Assembly (NCBI RefSeq): GCF_003946045.1
Contig: NZ_RHNW01000006.1
Span: 62,001 to 126,000, forward strand
Source of the DNA: Levilactobacillus mulengensis
GTDB taxonomy: Bacteria; Bacillota; Bacilli; Lactobacillales; Lactobacillaceae
Direction: 5' to 3'
Length of the DNA stretch: 64,000 nucleotides
Made by a program: the position numbers and the translations under genes. Positions 56,852 to 64,000 of the stretch are shown here, one piece after another (the stretch's first letter is position 1; every line of letters begins with the position of its first letter). The notes under the pieces were generated by a model. It searched no databases. It was not told the DNA's origin and saw only the letters and a list, made by a program, of their open reading frames with translations.

Positions 56852-57394
56852 TTAGTGTGCAAACGGCATACCGAATTGAGTCAGTAATTCACGTGACTCT
56901 TCATCAGTGTTAGCCGTCGTAACGATAACGATGTCCAAACCACGAACACGGTTAACGTTATCAAAGTTAATTTCTGGGAAAATCAATTGTTCCTTAACAC
57001 CCAGAGTGTAGTTCCCACGACCATCAAAGGCCCGGGTACTTACACCACGGAAGTCACGAACACGTGGCAATGACACGTTGATTAACTTGTCCAGGAATTC
57101 GTACATCCGGTCACCACGGAGGGTAACCTTAGCACCGATTGACATACCTTCACGAAGACGGAAAGTGGCGATTGACTTCTTGGCCTTAGTAACCAATGGC
57201 TTTTGACCAGAAATCAAACCCAACTCTTCAACGGCTTCGTCCAGGTTCTTAGCGTTGGAAACAGCATCACCAACACCCATGTTCAAAACGATCTTTTCGA
57301 TCTTCGGCGTTTGCATTACAGAACTGTAACTGAACTTTTCCACCAATGATGGGGTAATTTCATTTACGAATTTTTCTTTTAAACGAGCTGACAT
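56852..57394 (-). CDS. rplE: 50S ribosomal protein L5 (uL5)
   Basis: This 180-residue protein binds 5S rRNA and contacts P-site tRNA. It shows [20 protein letters not shown], the [20 protein letters not shown] segment, and [20 protein letters not shown] near the end. It lies 26 bases after rplX. Confidence 0.98.
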   Translation of the reverse strand: MSARLKEKFVNEITPSLVEKFSYSSVMQTPKIEKIVLNMGVGDAVSNAKNLDEAVEELGLISGQKPLVTKAKKSIATFRLREGMSIGAKVTLRGDRMYEFLDKLINVSLPRVRDFRGVSTRAFDGRGNYTLGVKEQLIFPEINFDNVNRVRGLDIVIVTTANTDEESRELLTQFGMPFAH

Positions 57395-57419
57395 GAAATT
57401 ATGTTCCTCCTTTCAAAGA

Positions 57420-57731
57420 TTATTTGTCGATGGTTTCGCCGGACTTCTTAGCGAAACGGACTTTGTGACCATCTTCTACTCGAACGCCAAGCCGGGTTGG
57501 TTCGTTGTTCGAAGGATCGATGAGCATAACGTTGGATGCGTGAATTGGCGCTTCGATATCAATGATCCCGCCTTGGGGGTTTGATTGAGTAGCTTTTTGG
57601 TGCTTCTTAATCATGTTGATACCTTTAACGATCACGCGGTTCTTAGCATTCAGGACCTTAGATACAGTTCCTTCTTTGCCTTTATCTTTGCCAGCGATCA
57701 CGCGGACCTTGTCACCAGTTTTAATAAGCAT
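57420..57731 (-). CDS. rplX: 50S ribosomal protein L24 (uL24)
   Basis: This 103-residue assembly initiator has a KOW motif ([20 protein letters not shown]). ATG at 57731 lies 11 bases after AAGGAGG; a GTG at 57743 overlaps it and is rejected. It lies between rplN and rplE. Confidence 0.96.
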   Translation of the reverse strand: MLIKTGDKVRVIAGKDKGKEGTVSKVLNAKNRVIVKGINMIKKHQKATQSNPQGGIIDIEAPIHASNVMLIDPSNNEPTRLGVRVEDGHKVRFAKKSGETIDK

Positions 57732-57765
57732 TCCTGTGGGCACCTCCTTGTTAAACGTTTCTTAA

Positions 57766-58134
57766 TTACAGTACTTCGGGTGCTAATGAGATAATCTTCA
57801 TGAAATCGTTGTCACGTAATTCACGTGCAACTGGTCCGAAGATCCGAGTCCCTTGTGGGCTCTTATCGTCTTTGATCAGCACTGCAGCATTTTCATCAAA
57901 GCTGATGTATGAACCGTCGTTACGACGTACACGAGACTTCGTACGTACGACAACGGCTTTCACAACGTCACCTTTTTTGACAACGCCACCTGGTGTTGCT
58001 TGTTTGATAGTAGCGACAATGACATCACCGATTCCAGCGTAGCGACGCTTGGAGCCACCCAGAACCTTAATGGTCAAAATTTCGCGGGCGCCAGAGTTAT
58101 CAGCTACCTTTAAGCGACTTTCTTGTTGGATCAC
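57766..58134 (-). CDS. rplN: 50S ribosomal protein L14 (uL14)
   Basis: This 122-residue protein at the subunit interface begins [20 protein letters not shown] and ends [19 protein letters not shown]. It lies 49 bases after rpsQ. Confidence 0.98.
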   Translation of the reverse strand: MIQQESRLKVADNSGAREILTIKVLGGSKRRYAGIGDVIVATIKQATPGGVVKKGDVVKAVVVRTKSRVRRNDGSYISFDENAAVLIKDDKSPQGTRIFGPVARELRDNDFMKIISLAPEVL

Positions 58135-58183
58135 TGTAAGTGTCCTCCCTTCAGTTCTAATTCAGAATACGATAAAACGACAC

Positions 58184-58450
58184 CTAAATGATTACTGCTT
58201 TTTCAACAATGTCGACTAAGCGGAACCGCTTGGTAGCAGACAGAGGACGAGTTTCCATGATTTCAACAATATCGCCTGTGTGGGCTTCGTTGTTTTCGTC
58301 ATGTGCCTTGTACTTCTTGGAGTACTTGACACGCTTGCCATATCGTGCATCAGTCTTCGTCGTTTCTACAACGACAGTGATCGTCTTTTCCATTTTGTCG
58401 GAAACGACACGACCACGGTAAACCTTGCGGTTATTACGTGCATCACTCAT
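58184..58450 (-). CDS. rpsQ: 30S ribosomal protein S17 (uS17)
   Basis: This 88-residue OB-fold protein shows [20 protein letters not shown] and [20 protein letters not shown]. It lies 28 bases after rpmC. Confidence 0.98.
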   Translation of the reverse strand: MSDARNNRKVYRGRVVSDKMEKTITVVVETTKTDARYGKRVKYSKKYKAHDENNEAHTGDIVEIMETRPLSATKRFRLVDIVEKAVII

Positions 58451-58478
58451 GTATTAGTGACCTCCTTCTTATCGTATT

Positions 58479-58673
58479 CTACTTGTTCAGTTCTTGTTGG
58501 CGAAGAGCGGTCTTAATCCGCGCAATGTTCTTCCGAACTTGCTTCAACCGTGCAGTGTTTTCCAATTGACCAGTAGCTAATTGGAAACGCAGGTTAAATA
58601 ATTCGTCCTTGTAGCTCTTTTCTTTATCGAGCATTTCAGCAGTGGTTAATTCGTTGATTTCTTTAATTTTCAT
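58479..58673 (-). CDS. rpmC: 50S ribosomal protein L29 (uL29)
   Basis: This 64-residue helical-hairpin protein near the exit tunnel begins [20 protein letters not shown] and contains [23 protein letters not shown] at 58673 overlaps the last codons of rplP and gives the normal length; a GTG at 58685 would add four residues and cannot be excluded. The overlap implies coupled translation. Confidence 0.95.
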   Translation of the reverse strand: MKIKEINELTTAEMLDKEKSYKDELFNLRFQLATGQLENTARLKQVRKNIARIKTALRQQELNK

Positions 58674-59097
58674 TTGATTCGCCACCTACTTCCTCTCGTG
58701 CTAAAACTTTCGTACGAACGGGAAGTTTCATGGCAGCCAGGCGTAATGCTTCGCGGGCAGTTTCTTCAGAAACGCCACCCACTTCAAACATAATCTTACC
58801 GCGCTTAACTGGGGCTACCCAGCCATCAGGCGTACCTTTACCATTACCCATCCGAACCCCAACACCTTTAGCAGTGTAGGATTTGTGAGGGAAAATTTTA
58901 ATCCAAACTTTCCCACCACGCTTCATGTAACGTGTAATTGCCACACGGGCAGCTTCGATTTGACGGTTGGTGATCCACTTGGAATCCAACGCTTGCAAAC
59001 CGTAATCGCCGAAGGCAACGCTCTTACCACCCTTGGCTTCGCCGCGAAGCTTACCACGGTGGACACGACGGAACTTTACTCGCTTAGGTACCAGCAT
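58663..59097 (-). CDS. rplP: 50S ribosomal protein L16 (uL16)
   Basis: This 144-residue late-assembly protein contacts A-site tRNA. It begins [20 protein letters not shown] and contains [20 protein letters not shown] and [15 protein letters not shown]. It starts two bases after rpsC ends. Confidence 0.98.
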   Translation of the reverse strand: MLVPKRVKFRRVHRGKLRGEAKGGKSVAFGDYGLQALDSKWITNRQIEAARVAITRYMKRGGKVWIKIFPHKSYTAKGVGVRMGNGKGTPDGWVAPVKRGKIMFEVGGVSEETAREALRLAAMKLPVRTKVLAREEVGGESNEN

Positions 59098-59099
59098 GT

Positions 59100-59759
59100 T
59101 TATTTCCCTCCTTGTCCGTTAGATTGTTTCTTTTCGGGAAGAATTTCACCACGGTAGATCCAGGTTTTAACACCTAAAGAACCATAAGTAGTGTGCGCTT
59201 CAACCCAAGCGTAATCAATGTCAGCACGCAACGTGTGCAGAGGAACCGTACCTTCAGCATAGCTTTCGACACGGGACATGTCAGCACCGTTTAAACGACC
59301 AGCAACTTGCGTCTTAACACCCTTGGCGCCAGAACGCATAGTCCGTTGCATCGTTCCACGCATAGCGCGACGGAATGCAACACGGCCTTCCAATTGACGA
59401 GCAATGTTTTCGCCGACCAACTTGGCATCCAAGTCTGGCTTTTTGATTTCCACGATGTTGATGTGGACACGCTTGCCAGTCAAGTCGTTCAATTCCTTAC
59501 GGAGATTTTCGACTTCGGAACCACCCTTACCAATAACCATCCCTGGCTTAGCAGTGTGGATTGAGATGTTGACGCGGTTTGCAGCCCGTTCAATCTCAAC
59601 AGTTGATACAGATGCGTCAACGAGACGCTTTTCGATAAATTTACGGATTTGAAGGTCTTCCTTCAGGTAAGCAGCGAAATCCTTTTCAGCATACCACTTT
59701 GCTTCCCAGTCGCGAATGATACCGACCCGTAATCCAGTTGGATTTACTTTTTGACCCAC
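59100..59759 (-). CDS. rpsC: 30S ribosomal protein S3 (uS3)
   Basis: This 219-residue protein lies at the mRNA entry site. It has an N-terminal KH domain ([14 protein letters not shown]-like, here [20 protein letters not shown]) and the S3 C-terminal domain ([20 protein letters not shown]). It lies three bases after rplV. Confidence 0.98.
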   Translation of the reverse strand: MGQKVNPTGLRVGIIRDWEAKWYAEKDFAAYLKEDLQIRKFIEKRLVDASVSTVEIERAANRVNISIHTAKPGMVIGKGGSEVENLRKELNDLTGKRVHINIVEIKKPDLDAKLVGENIARQLEGRVAFRRAMRGTMQRTMRSGAKGVKTQVAGRLNGADMSRVESYAEGTVPLHTLRADIDYAWVEAHTTYGSLGVKTWIYRGEILPEKKQSNGQGGK

Positions 59760-59762
59760 GCG

Positions 59763-60119
59763 TTATCCCTCCTCTTTTTCAGATACAACAACCGTAATGT
59801 GACTCGTACGTTTGTTGATTGGTGAAGCAGAGCCTTTGGCACGAGGACGGAACCGCTTGAGGGTTGGTCCTTCGTTCACATAGGCTTCGCTAACGATTAG
59901 ATCTTGACGATCTAAATCAAAATTGTTTTCTGCGTTAGCAATAGCAGAGTTTAAAACTTTTTCCACAACCGGTGAAGCACCACGGGGTGTGAACTTTAAA
60001 ATTGCAATTGCTTCAGCGACGCTCTTGCCGCGGATAAGATCGATGACAAGGCGAATTTTGCGAGCTGCAATACGAACTGTTTTAGCAGTTGCTTGCGCTG
60101 ATGTAACTTGTTCAGCCAT
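59763..60119 (-). CDS. rplV: 50S ribosomal protein L22 (uL22)
   Basis: This 118-residue protein has a long beta hairpin that lines the exit tunnel. It shows [40 protein letters not shown] and [20 protein letters not shown]. Macrolide-resistance residues lie in this hairpin; no change can be judged without a reference. It lies 17 bases after rpsS. Confidence 0.98.
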   Translation of the reverse strand: MAEQVTSAQATAKTVRIAARKIRLVIDLIRGKSVAEAIAILKFTPRGASPVVEKVLNSAIANAENNFDLDRQDLIVSEAYVNEGPTLKRFRPRAKGSASPINKRTSHITVVVSEKEEG

Positions 60120-60136
60120 TTGTTAAATCCTCCTTA

Positions 60137-60412
60137 TCAACGAGTTTTCTTGTCGTCGCCACCATGACCACGGAATGTCCGGGTTGGTACGAATTCGCCA
60201 AGCTTGTGGCCTACCATATCTTCTTGAACGTAAACTGGTACGTGCTTCCGTCCATCATATACAGCAATAGTTAAACCAACAAAGCTAGGGAAAATAGTAG
60301 ACCGACGGGACCAGGTCTTGATGACAGCCTTTTTGTCTTGATCCTTTTGCGCATCAACCTTTTTCAGTAAGTGCGCATCGGCGAAAGGTCCTTTTTTCAA
60401 ACTACGACCCAT
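60137..60412 (-). CDS. rpsS: 30S ribosomal protein S19 (uS19)
   Basis: This 91-residue head protein begins [20 protein letters not shown] and contains [20 protein letters not shown]. It lies 81 bases after rplB. Confidence 0.98.
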   Translation of the reverse strand: MGRSLKKGPFADAHLLKKVDAQKDQDKKAVIKTWSRRSTIFPSFVGLTIAVYDGRKHVPVYVQEDMVGHKLGEFVPTRTFRGHGGDDKKTR

Positions 60413-60493
60413 TATGAAACCTCCTCTACTTGTGGCGCATCGGTTAAGCCGATGACAACCAGGTCTCTGTACATCCGAAGTATCGGATGTTGA

Positions 60494-61342
60494 TTACATC
60501 TTAGAACCTTTACGGTGACGAACAATGAACTTCTCAGTCTTGTTCTTCTTAGAACGTGTCTTCTTACCAACAGTCTTCTTACCCCATGGAGAAAGAGGAG
60601 ATGGTAAACCAACAGGTGCTTTACCTTCACCACCACCATGTGGGTGATCGTTAGGGTTCATAACAGAACCACGAACGTGAGGACGTTGACCAGCCCAACG
60701 GTTACGGCCAGCTTTACCAACGTTAACTAATTCATGTTCTTCGTTACCTACGGCACCGATAGTTGCACGGTTAACGTTTAAGATCATCCGAACTTCACCG
60801 GAAGATAAACGAACTAACACGTACTTTTCGTCGTTAGCTTTACCTAACAATTGAGCTGAAGTACCAGCAGAACGGACCAATTGGCCACCCTTACCAGGCT
60901 TCAATTCGATGTTGTGAATGACAGTCCCAAAAGGAATGTTCTTCAATGGTAAAGTGTTACCGACCTTGATATCAGCTTCTGGACCAGATTGAACTTGTGC
61001 GCCAACCTTTAAGCCCTTAGGTGCAATGATGTATGACTTAACACCATCAGCGTAAACTAATAATGCAATGTTAGCAGTCCGGTTAGGATCATATTCGATA
61101 GCCTTAACCGTTGCTGGAACATCATCCTTAATCCGCTTGAAATCGATGATCCGGTATTGACGCTTGTTACCACCGCCACGATGACGGACAGTCATCTTAC
61201 CAGCGTTGTTACGGCCAGCAGAGTGACTTTGTGAATCAAGCAATGACTTTTCAGGAGTCGTCTTAGTGATGACGTCTTTGTAAACCAAGCTCGTCATGTT
61301 ACGACGACCATTGCTTGTTGGTTTGTATTTCTTAATCGCCAC
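60494..61342 (-). CDS. rplB: 50S ribosomal protein L2 (uL2)
   Basis: This 282-residue protein is needed for peptidyl-transferase centre formation and subunit joining. It begins [20 protein letters not shown], and the conserved [20 protein letters not shown] segment holds the key histidine. It lies 26 bases after rplW. Confidence 0.98.
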   Translation of the reverse strand: MAIKKYKPTSNGRRNMTSLVYKDVITKTTPEKSLLDSQSHSAGRNNAGKMTVRHRGGGNKRQYRIIDFKRIKDDVPATVKAIEYDPNRTANIALLVYADGVKSYIIAPKGLKVGAQVQSGPEADIKVGNTLPLKNIPFGTVIHNIELKPGKGGQLVRSAGTSAQLLGKANDEKYVLVRLSSGEVRMILNVNRATIGAVGNEEHELVNVGKAGRNRWAGQRPHVRGSVMNPNDHPHGGGEGKAPVGLPSPLSPWGKKTVGKKTRSKKNKTEKFIVRHRKGSKM

Positions 61343-61368
61343 GTTATTTCCCTCCTATATCTGAGATT

Positions 61369-61656
61369 TTATTCTTCGTTGAATAACTTGATTTCTTTTG
61401 AGTCGGCAGATAAGCTGACAATGGCCTTACGACGCTTCTTAGTGTAGCCTTCGTAACGTCCTTGACGCTTCTTCTTACCCTTCAAATTCATGATGTTAAC
61501 TTTAACAACCTTGACGTCAAAGATGTCTTCTACGGCATGCTTGACTTGAGTCTTGGTTGCTCGTACGTCAACGTCAAAGGTGTAACGCTTGTCGTCCATA
61601 GTTGCCATCGTAGCTTCGGTAACAACTGGGCGTAAGATAATGTCACGTGATTCCAT
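61369..61656 (-). CDS. rplW: 50S ribosomal protein L23 (uL23)
   Basis: This 95-residue protein at the exit-tunnel rim docks trigger factor and SRP. It begins [20 protein letters not shown] and contains [20 protein letters not shown]. Its start overlaps the rplD stop by one base. Confidence 0.98.
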   Translation of the reverse strand: MESRDIILRPVVTEATMATMDDKRYTFDVDVRATKTQVKHAVEDIFDVKVVKVNIMNLKGKKKRQGRYEGYTKKRRKAIVSLSADSKEIKLFNEE

Positions 61657-62279
61657 TATGCGAGCACCTCCTCTACTTGAGAAAGAGCTGGTTGGGTAAT
61701 CACTAACTTGTCCGCATCAGCGATATCAAGGACATTCAAGCTCTTGGCTGGAATAACCTTAACGTTTGCTAAGTTACGGGCTGCTAAAGCAGCAGTTACG
61801 TTGTCGTCTTCAAGGACAACTAACGTCTTAGTAGTGACATTCAAACCAGCCAACACTGCAGCGAATTCTTTCGTCTTAGGTGCATCGAATGCTAAGCCAT
61901 CAAGAACGACTAAGCTTTCATCAAGAACCTTTTGAGAAAGAACTGACTTCAATGCTAAACGGCCAACCTTCTTAGGAAGGCGGTAACTGTATGAACGAGG
62001 GGTTGGTCCAAAGACCACACCACCACCGACCCATTGTGGGGAACGGATGGAACCTTGACGGGCACGACCAGTACCCTTTTGACGCCATGGCTTCTTACCA
62101 CCACCACGAACGGCACTCCGGTTTTTAACGGCGTGGGTTCCTTGGCGCATGGAAGCTCGTTGCATCAAAATTGTGTCGAATACGACGTTGTCGTTAGGTT
62201 CGATGCCGAAGATATCAGCGTTCAAATCAACGTTGCCGTTTTGGCTACCATCTTGTTTGTATAATGCTACGCTTGTCAT
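61656..62279 (-). CDS. rplD: 50S ribosomal protein L4 (uL4)
   Basis: This 207-residue protein has a tunnel loop ([20 protein letters not shown], then [16 protein letters not shown]) and a globular domain. In gamma-proteobacteria it represses the S10 operon; such control is less clear in Firmicutes. It lies 21 bases after rplC. Confidence 0.98.
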   Translation of the reverse strand: MTSVALYKQDGSQNGNVDLNADIFGIEPNDNVVFDTILMQRASMRQGTHAVKNRSAVRGGGKKPWRQKGTGRARQGSIRSPQWVGGGVVFGPTPRSYSYRLPKKVGRLALKSVLSQKVLDESLVVLDGLAFDAPKTKEFAAVLAGLNVTTKTLVVLEDDNVTAALAARNLANVKVIPAKSLNVLDIADADKLVITQPALSQVEEVLA

Positions 62280-62300
62280 TTAATTATCCTCCCTTCCTAT

Positions 62301-62951
62301 TTAATTTTCAGAATGCTTTGGACGTGGTGGGCGAACAGCACTCTTAACAGTAACGAGTGACTTGTTAGCACCAGGCACATTGCCCTTGATCAACAGAACG
62401 TTGTTATCAACGTCAGCTTTAACAATCACAAGGTTTTGGATAGTAACTTGTTTGTTACCCATCCGACCTGGAAGCTTCATACCAGGGAATACCCGGTTAA
62501 TGATGGCACCCAGAGAACCTGGACGACGGTGGTAACGAGAACCATGGGCCATAGGGCCACGGCTTTGACCGTCTTTATGAATGTTACCTTGGTATCCATG
62601 ACCTTTAGTGATACCAGTGACATCAACGATGTCTCCTGCTTGGAAGGTATCAACTTTAACTTCGTCTGCTACCTTGTAATCTCCCAGCTCAACATCTCTG
62701 AATTCACGAATGAAGCGCTTAGGAGTCGTGTTTGCTTTTGCTACATGACCTTGTTCGGGCTTGTTGCTGAGTACTTCACGCTTGTCTTGGTAACCAAGTT
62801 GAATGGCTTCGTAACCGTCGTTTTCCATTGTCTTAACTTGTAACACAACGTTTGGCGTTGCTTCGACAACAGTAACGGGGATTAATTCGCCAGCATCAGT
62901 GAAGACTTGCGTCATCCCGACCTTTTTCCCTAAGATTCCTTTAGTGGTCAT
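62301..62951 (-). CDS. rplC: 50S ribosomal protein L3 (uL3)
   Basis: This 216-residue early-assembly protein reaches toward the peptidyl-transferase centre. It begins [20 protein letters not shown] and contains GTKGHGY-like [20 protein letters not shown] and [23 protein letters not shown] follows GGAGG by seven bases. Confidence 0.98.
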   Translation of the reverse strand: MTTKGILGKKVGMTQVFTDAGELIPVTVVEATPNVVLQVKTMENDGYEAIQLGYQDKREVLSNKPEQGHVAKANTTPKRFIREFRDVELGDYKVADEVKVDTFQAGDIVDVTGITKGHGYQGNIHKDGQSRGPMAHGSRYHRRPGSLGAIINRVFPGMKLPGRMGNKQVTIQNLVIVKADVDNNVLLIKGNVPGANKSLVTVKSAVRPPRPKHSEN

Positions 62952-62996
62952 GAGTACACCTCCGATTATATTGTATTAATTTACTTGCTTTGAAAA

Positions 62997-63305
62997 TTAT
63001 AACTTGATTTCGATATCAACACCGCTAGGCAGGTCAAGCTTCATTAATGAGTCGACCGTCTTTGGCGTTGGGTTAACGATATCAATCAGACGCTTGTGCG
63101 TCCGCATTTCGAATTGTTCACGTGAGTCCTTAAACTTATGTGGTGAACGTAATACGGTGTAGATCGTCCGTTCAGTTGGTAAAGGAATTGGACCTGAGAT
63201 GCCGGCACCAGTTCTCTTTGCTGTTTCAACAATCTTGTCCGCTGATTGGTCAAGGATGCGATGTTCGTATGCCTTCAACCGAATCCGAATTTTTTGTTTT
63301 GCCAT
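62997..63305 (-). CDS. rpsJ: 30S ribosomal protein S10 (uS10 / NusE)
   Basis: This 102-residue protein is also the antitermination factor NusE. It shows [40 protein letters not shown] and the C-terminal [13 protein letters not shown]. It heads the ribosomal cluster behind the promoter at 63475-63503 and a leader of about 165 bases. Confidence 0.98.
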   Translation of the reverse strand: MAKQKIRIRLKAYEHRILDQSADKIVETAKRTGAGISGPIPLPTERTIYTVLRSPHKFKDSREQFEMRTHKRLIDIVNPTPKTVDSLMKLDLPSGVDIEIKL

Positions 63306-63503
63306 TGTGTTCCCTCCTTCGTCTATTTTAAAAATAAGACTAACTCCGTGGAAATTCCCGCCACGCCCTCATGGCAAAGCGGCCGGGCGTGTCGCAATCT
63401 CCCACATCATCGCTTAAGCTTTTGAACCGAACCCCCGGGGCATAAAAATGCTCGGGGAAATACAGCACTTGACTATCATACTAAATAAAACGCCGACTGA
63501 CAA
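63306..63503 (-). promoter_or_regulatory. S10-operon promoter and long leader
   Basis: On the minus strand TTGTCA (63503-63498), a 17-base spacer and TATGAT (63480-63475) form a strong promoter. The leader of about 165 bases contains CCCCGAGCATTTTTATGCCCCGGGG, which folds, and a CCGCCACGCCC/GGGCGTGGCGG-type hairpin region. Such leaders can carry autoregulation; which protein would bind is not visible. Confidence 0.75.
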
Positions 63504-63551
63504 GGGTTTTAACAGAATTTCTCAAATCTTTTTGTAAAAAACATTGACAGC

Positions 63552-63599
63552 TTGATCCAAATCAATTTCAAAGTTAGGGGTCAGTTCGGTTGATTTGGA
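63552..63599 (-). terminator. Possible terminator after the MATE gene
   Basis: On the minus strand CCAAATCAA pairs with TTGATTTGG around a long loop. A run of T residues follows only about 15 bases later, so efficiency is uncertain. Confidence 0.45.
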
Positions 63600-63600
63600 G

Positions 63601-64000
63601 TCAAACGCGGTTTCTTCTATTAAATAGGTGTCTTGCTAGTTCCCACCCAATTGCGCAGGTAAGAACGTCAGCAATTGGCTGTGCCCAGATAACACCATGG
63701 TATCCAGCGATGTGCGCGCCAATGACAATGGCCAGGTAGAACACGACTCCCTGCCGCGCAATCGACATGATAAAGGCCCCACTCGCCTTTCCCGTGCTTT
63801 GGAACACCGTCGTATATACCAGGACTGCCCCAACAAACGGCGTCGTTAGCAAGAACGCGCGCAACATATACGTCCCCGCAGTAATCACCGCAGTATTATG
63901 AAGGAACAGACCAATAATTTGTGGTGCGAAGACCATTAAGATGATGGCCAGTACTAGGGCATAGACAACCTCGACCATGAGATCAAAGTGTAAGATTTTT
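63601..64000 (-). CDS. MATE-family efflux transporter (C-terminal part; gene continues past window)
   Basis: The last 133 codons of a multidrug and toxin extrusion family protein are seen; the frame stays open through base 64000, so the start lies outside. The visible part has four hydrophobic helices with YMLRAFLLTTPFVGAVLVYT, the FQSTGKASGAFIMSIARQGV segment typical of MATE proteins (the ...Q..GK....... motif of the seventh to tenth helix region), and IWAQPIADVLTCAIG near the end. Such proteins export cationic drugs using Na+ or H+. Substrate is unknown. Confidence 0.85.
   Translation of the reverse strand, partial: KILHFDLMVEVVYALVLAIILMVFAPQIIGLFLHNTAVITAGTYMLRAFLLTTPFVGAVLVYTTVFQSTGKASGAFIMSIARQGVVFYLAIVIGAHIAGYHGVIWAQPIADVLTCAIGWELARHLFNRRNRV

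Overview
The window looks like chromosomal DNA from a member of the Lactobacillaceae. The evidence is the gene order pcrA-ligA-camS-gatCAB-dagK-rlmD, a full S10-spc-alpha ribosomal cluster ending in rplQ followed by ecfA1-ecfA2-ecfT-truA, a zinc-type S14, AsnA under a T-box, and moderately GC-rich protein families typical of lactobacilli. The species cannot be named from sequence alone; a Levilactobacillus-like heterofermenter is my guess. No tRNA, rRNA, prophage, transposase or CRISPR array was recognised.

Layout. 1-6250: deoxynucleoside catabolism on the minus strand (deoC-deoB-deoD, then deoR-pdp), with a strong promoter, a perfect cre and two palindromic operator candidates upstream of deoC. 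6300-9450: a secreted protein, two divergent XRE regulators sharing a palindromic operator, and NudC. 9790-21190: two minus-strand runs, pcrA-ligA-camS (terminator) and gatC-gatA-gatB-dagK-rlmD. 21880-33520: a PurK-like protein with its catalytic residues replaced, xpt, then a respiration block: menA, a divergent polyprenyl diphosphate synthase, cydC/cydD and cydA/cydB. 33790-42410: a D-2-hydroxyacid dehydrogenase, a lone dTDP-glucose dehydratase, an LCP protein, lipoate ligase, an amino acid permease, two unknown small genes and T-box-controlled asnA. 42420-63310: ktrB-ktrA, rplM-rpsI, truA, the ECF energising module and 29 genes of the ribosomal/secretion/polymerase cluster. The window ends inside a MATE-family transporter gene.

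The most unusual content is not protein-coding. Nine intergenic copies (plus one fragment) of a roughly 150-250 base structured repeat occur at 61-508, 2924-3150, 21401-21850, 24866-25129 and 30102-30972. Their primary sequence differs strongly, but hand pairing gives the same fold each time: a long closing stem P1, a hairpin P2 with an invariant T.T mismatch, a hairpin P3 with an invariant A.G mismatch, and usually a hairpin P4 with a similar A.G element. The helices change on both sides together from copy to copy, which implies selection on structure. Copies occur on both strands and can be nested. I do not recognise this family. Three copies lie between cydAB and cydDC and one lies inside the deo cluster.

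How it works together: nucleosides are split by PNP and Pdp, deoxyribose phosphates pass through DeoB and DeoC to central metabolism, and Xpt salvages purines. MenA plus the prenyl synthase can convert externally supplied DHNA to demethylmenaquinone for the bd oxidase, whose assembly needs CydDC.
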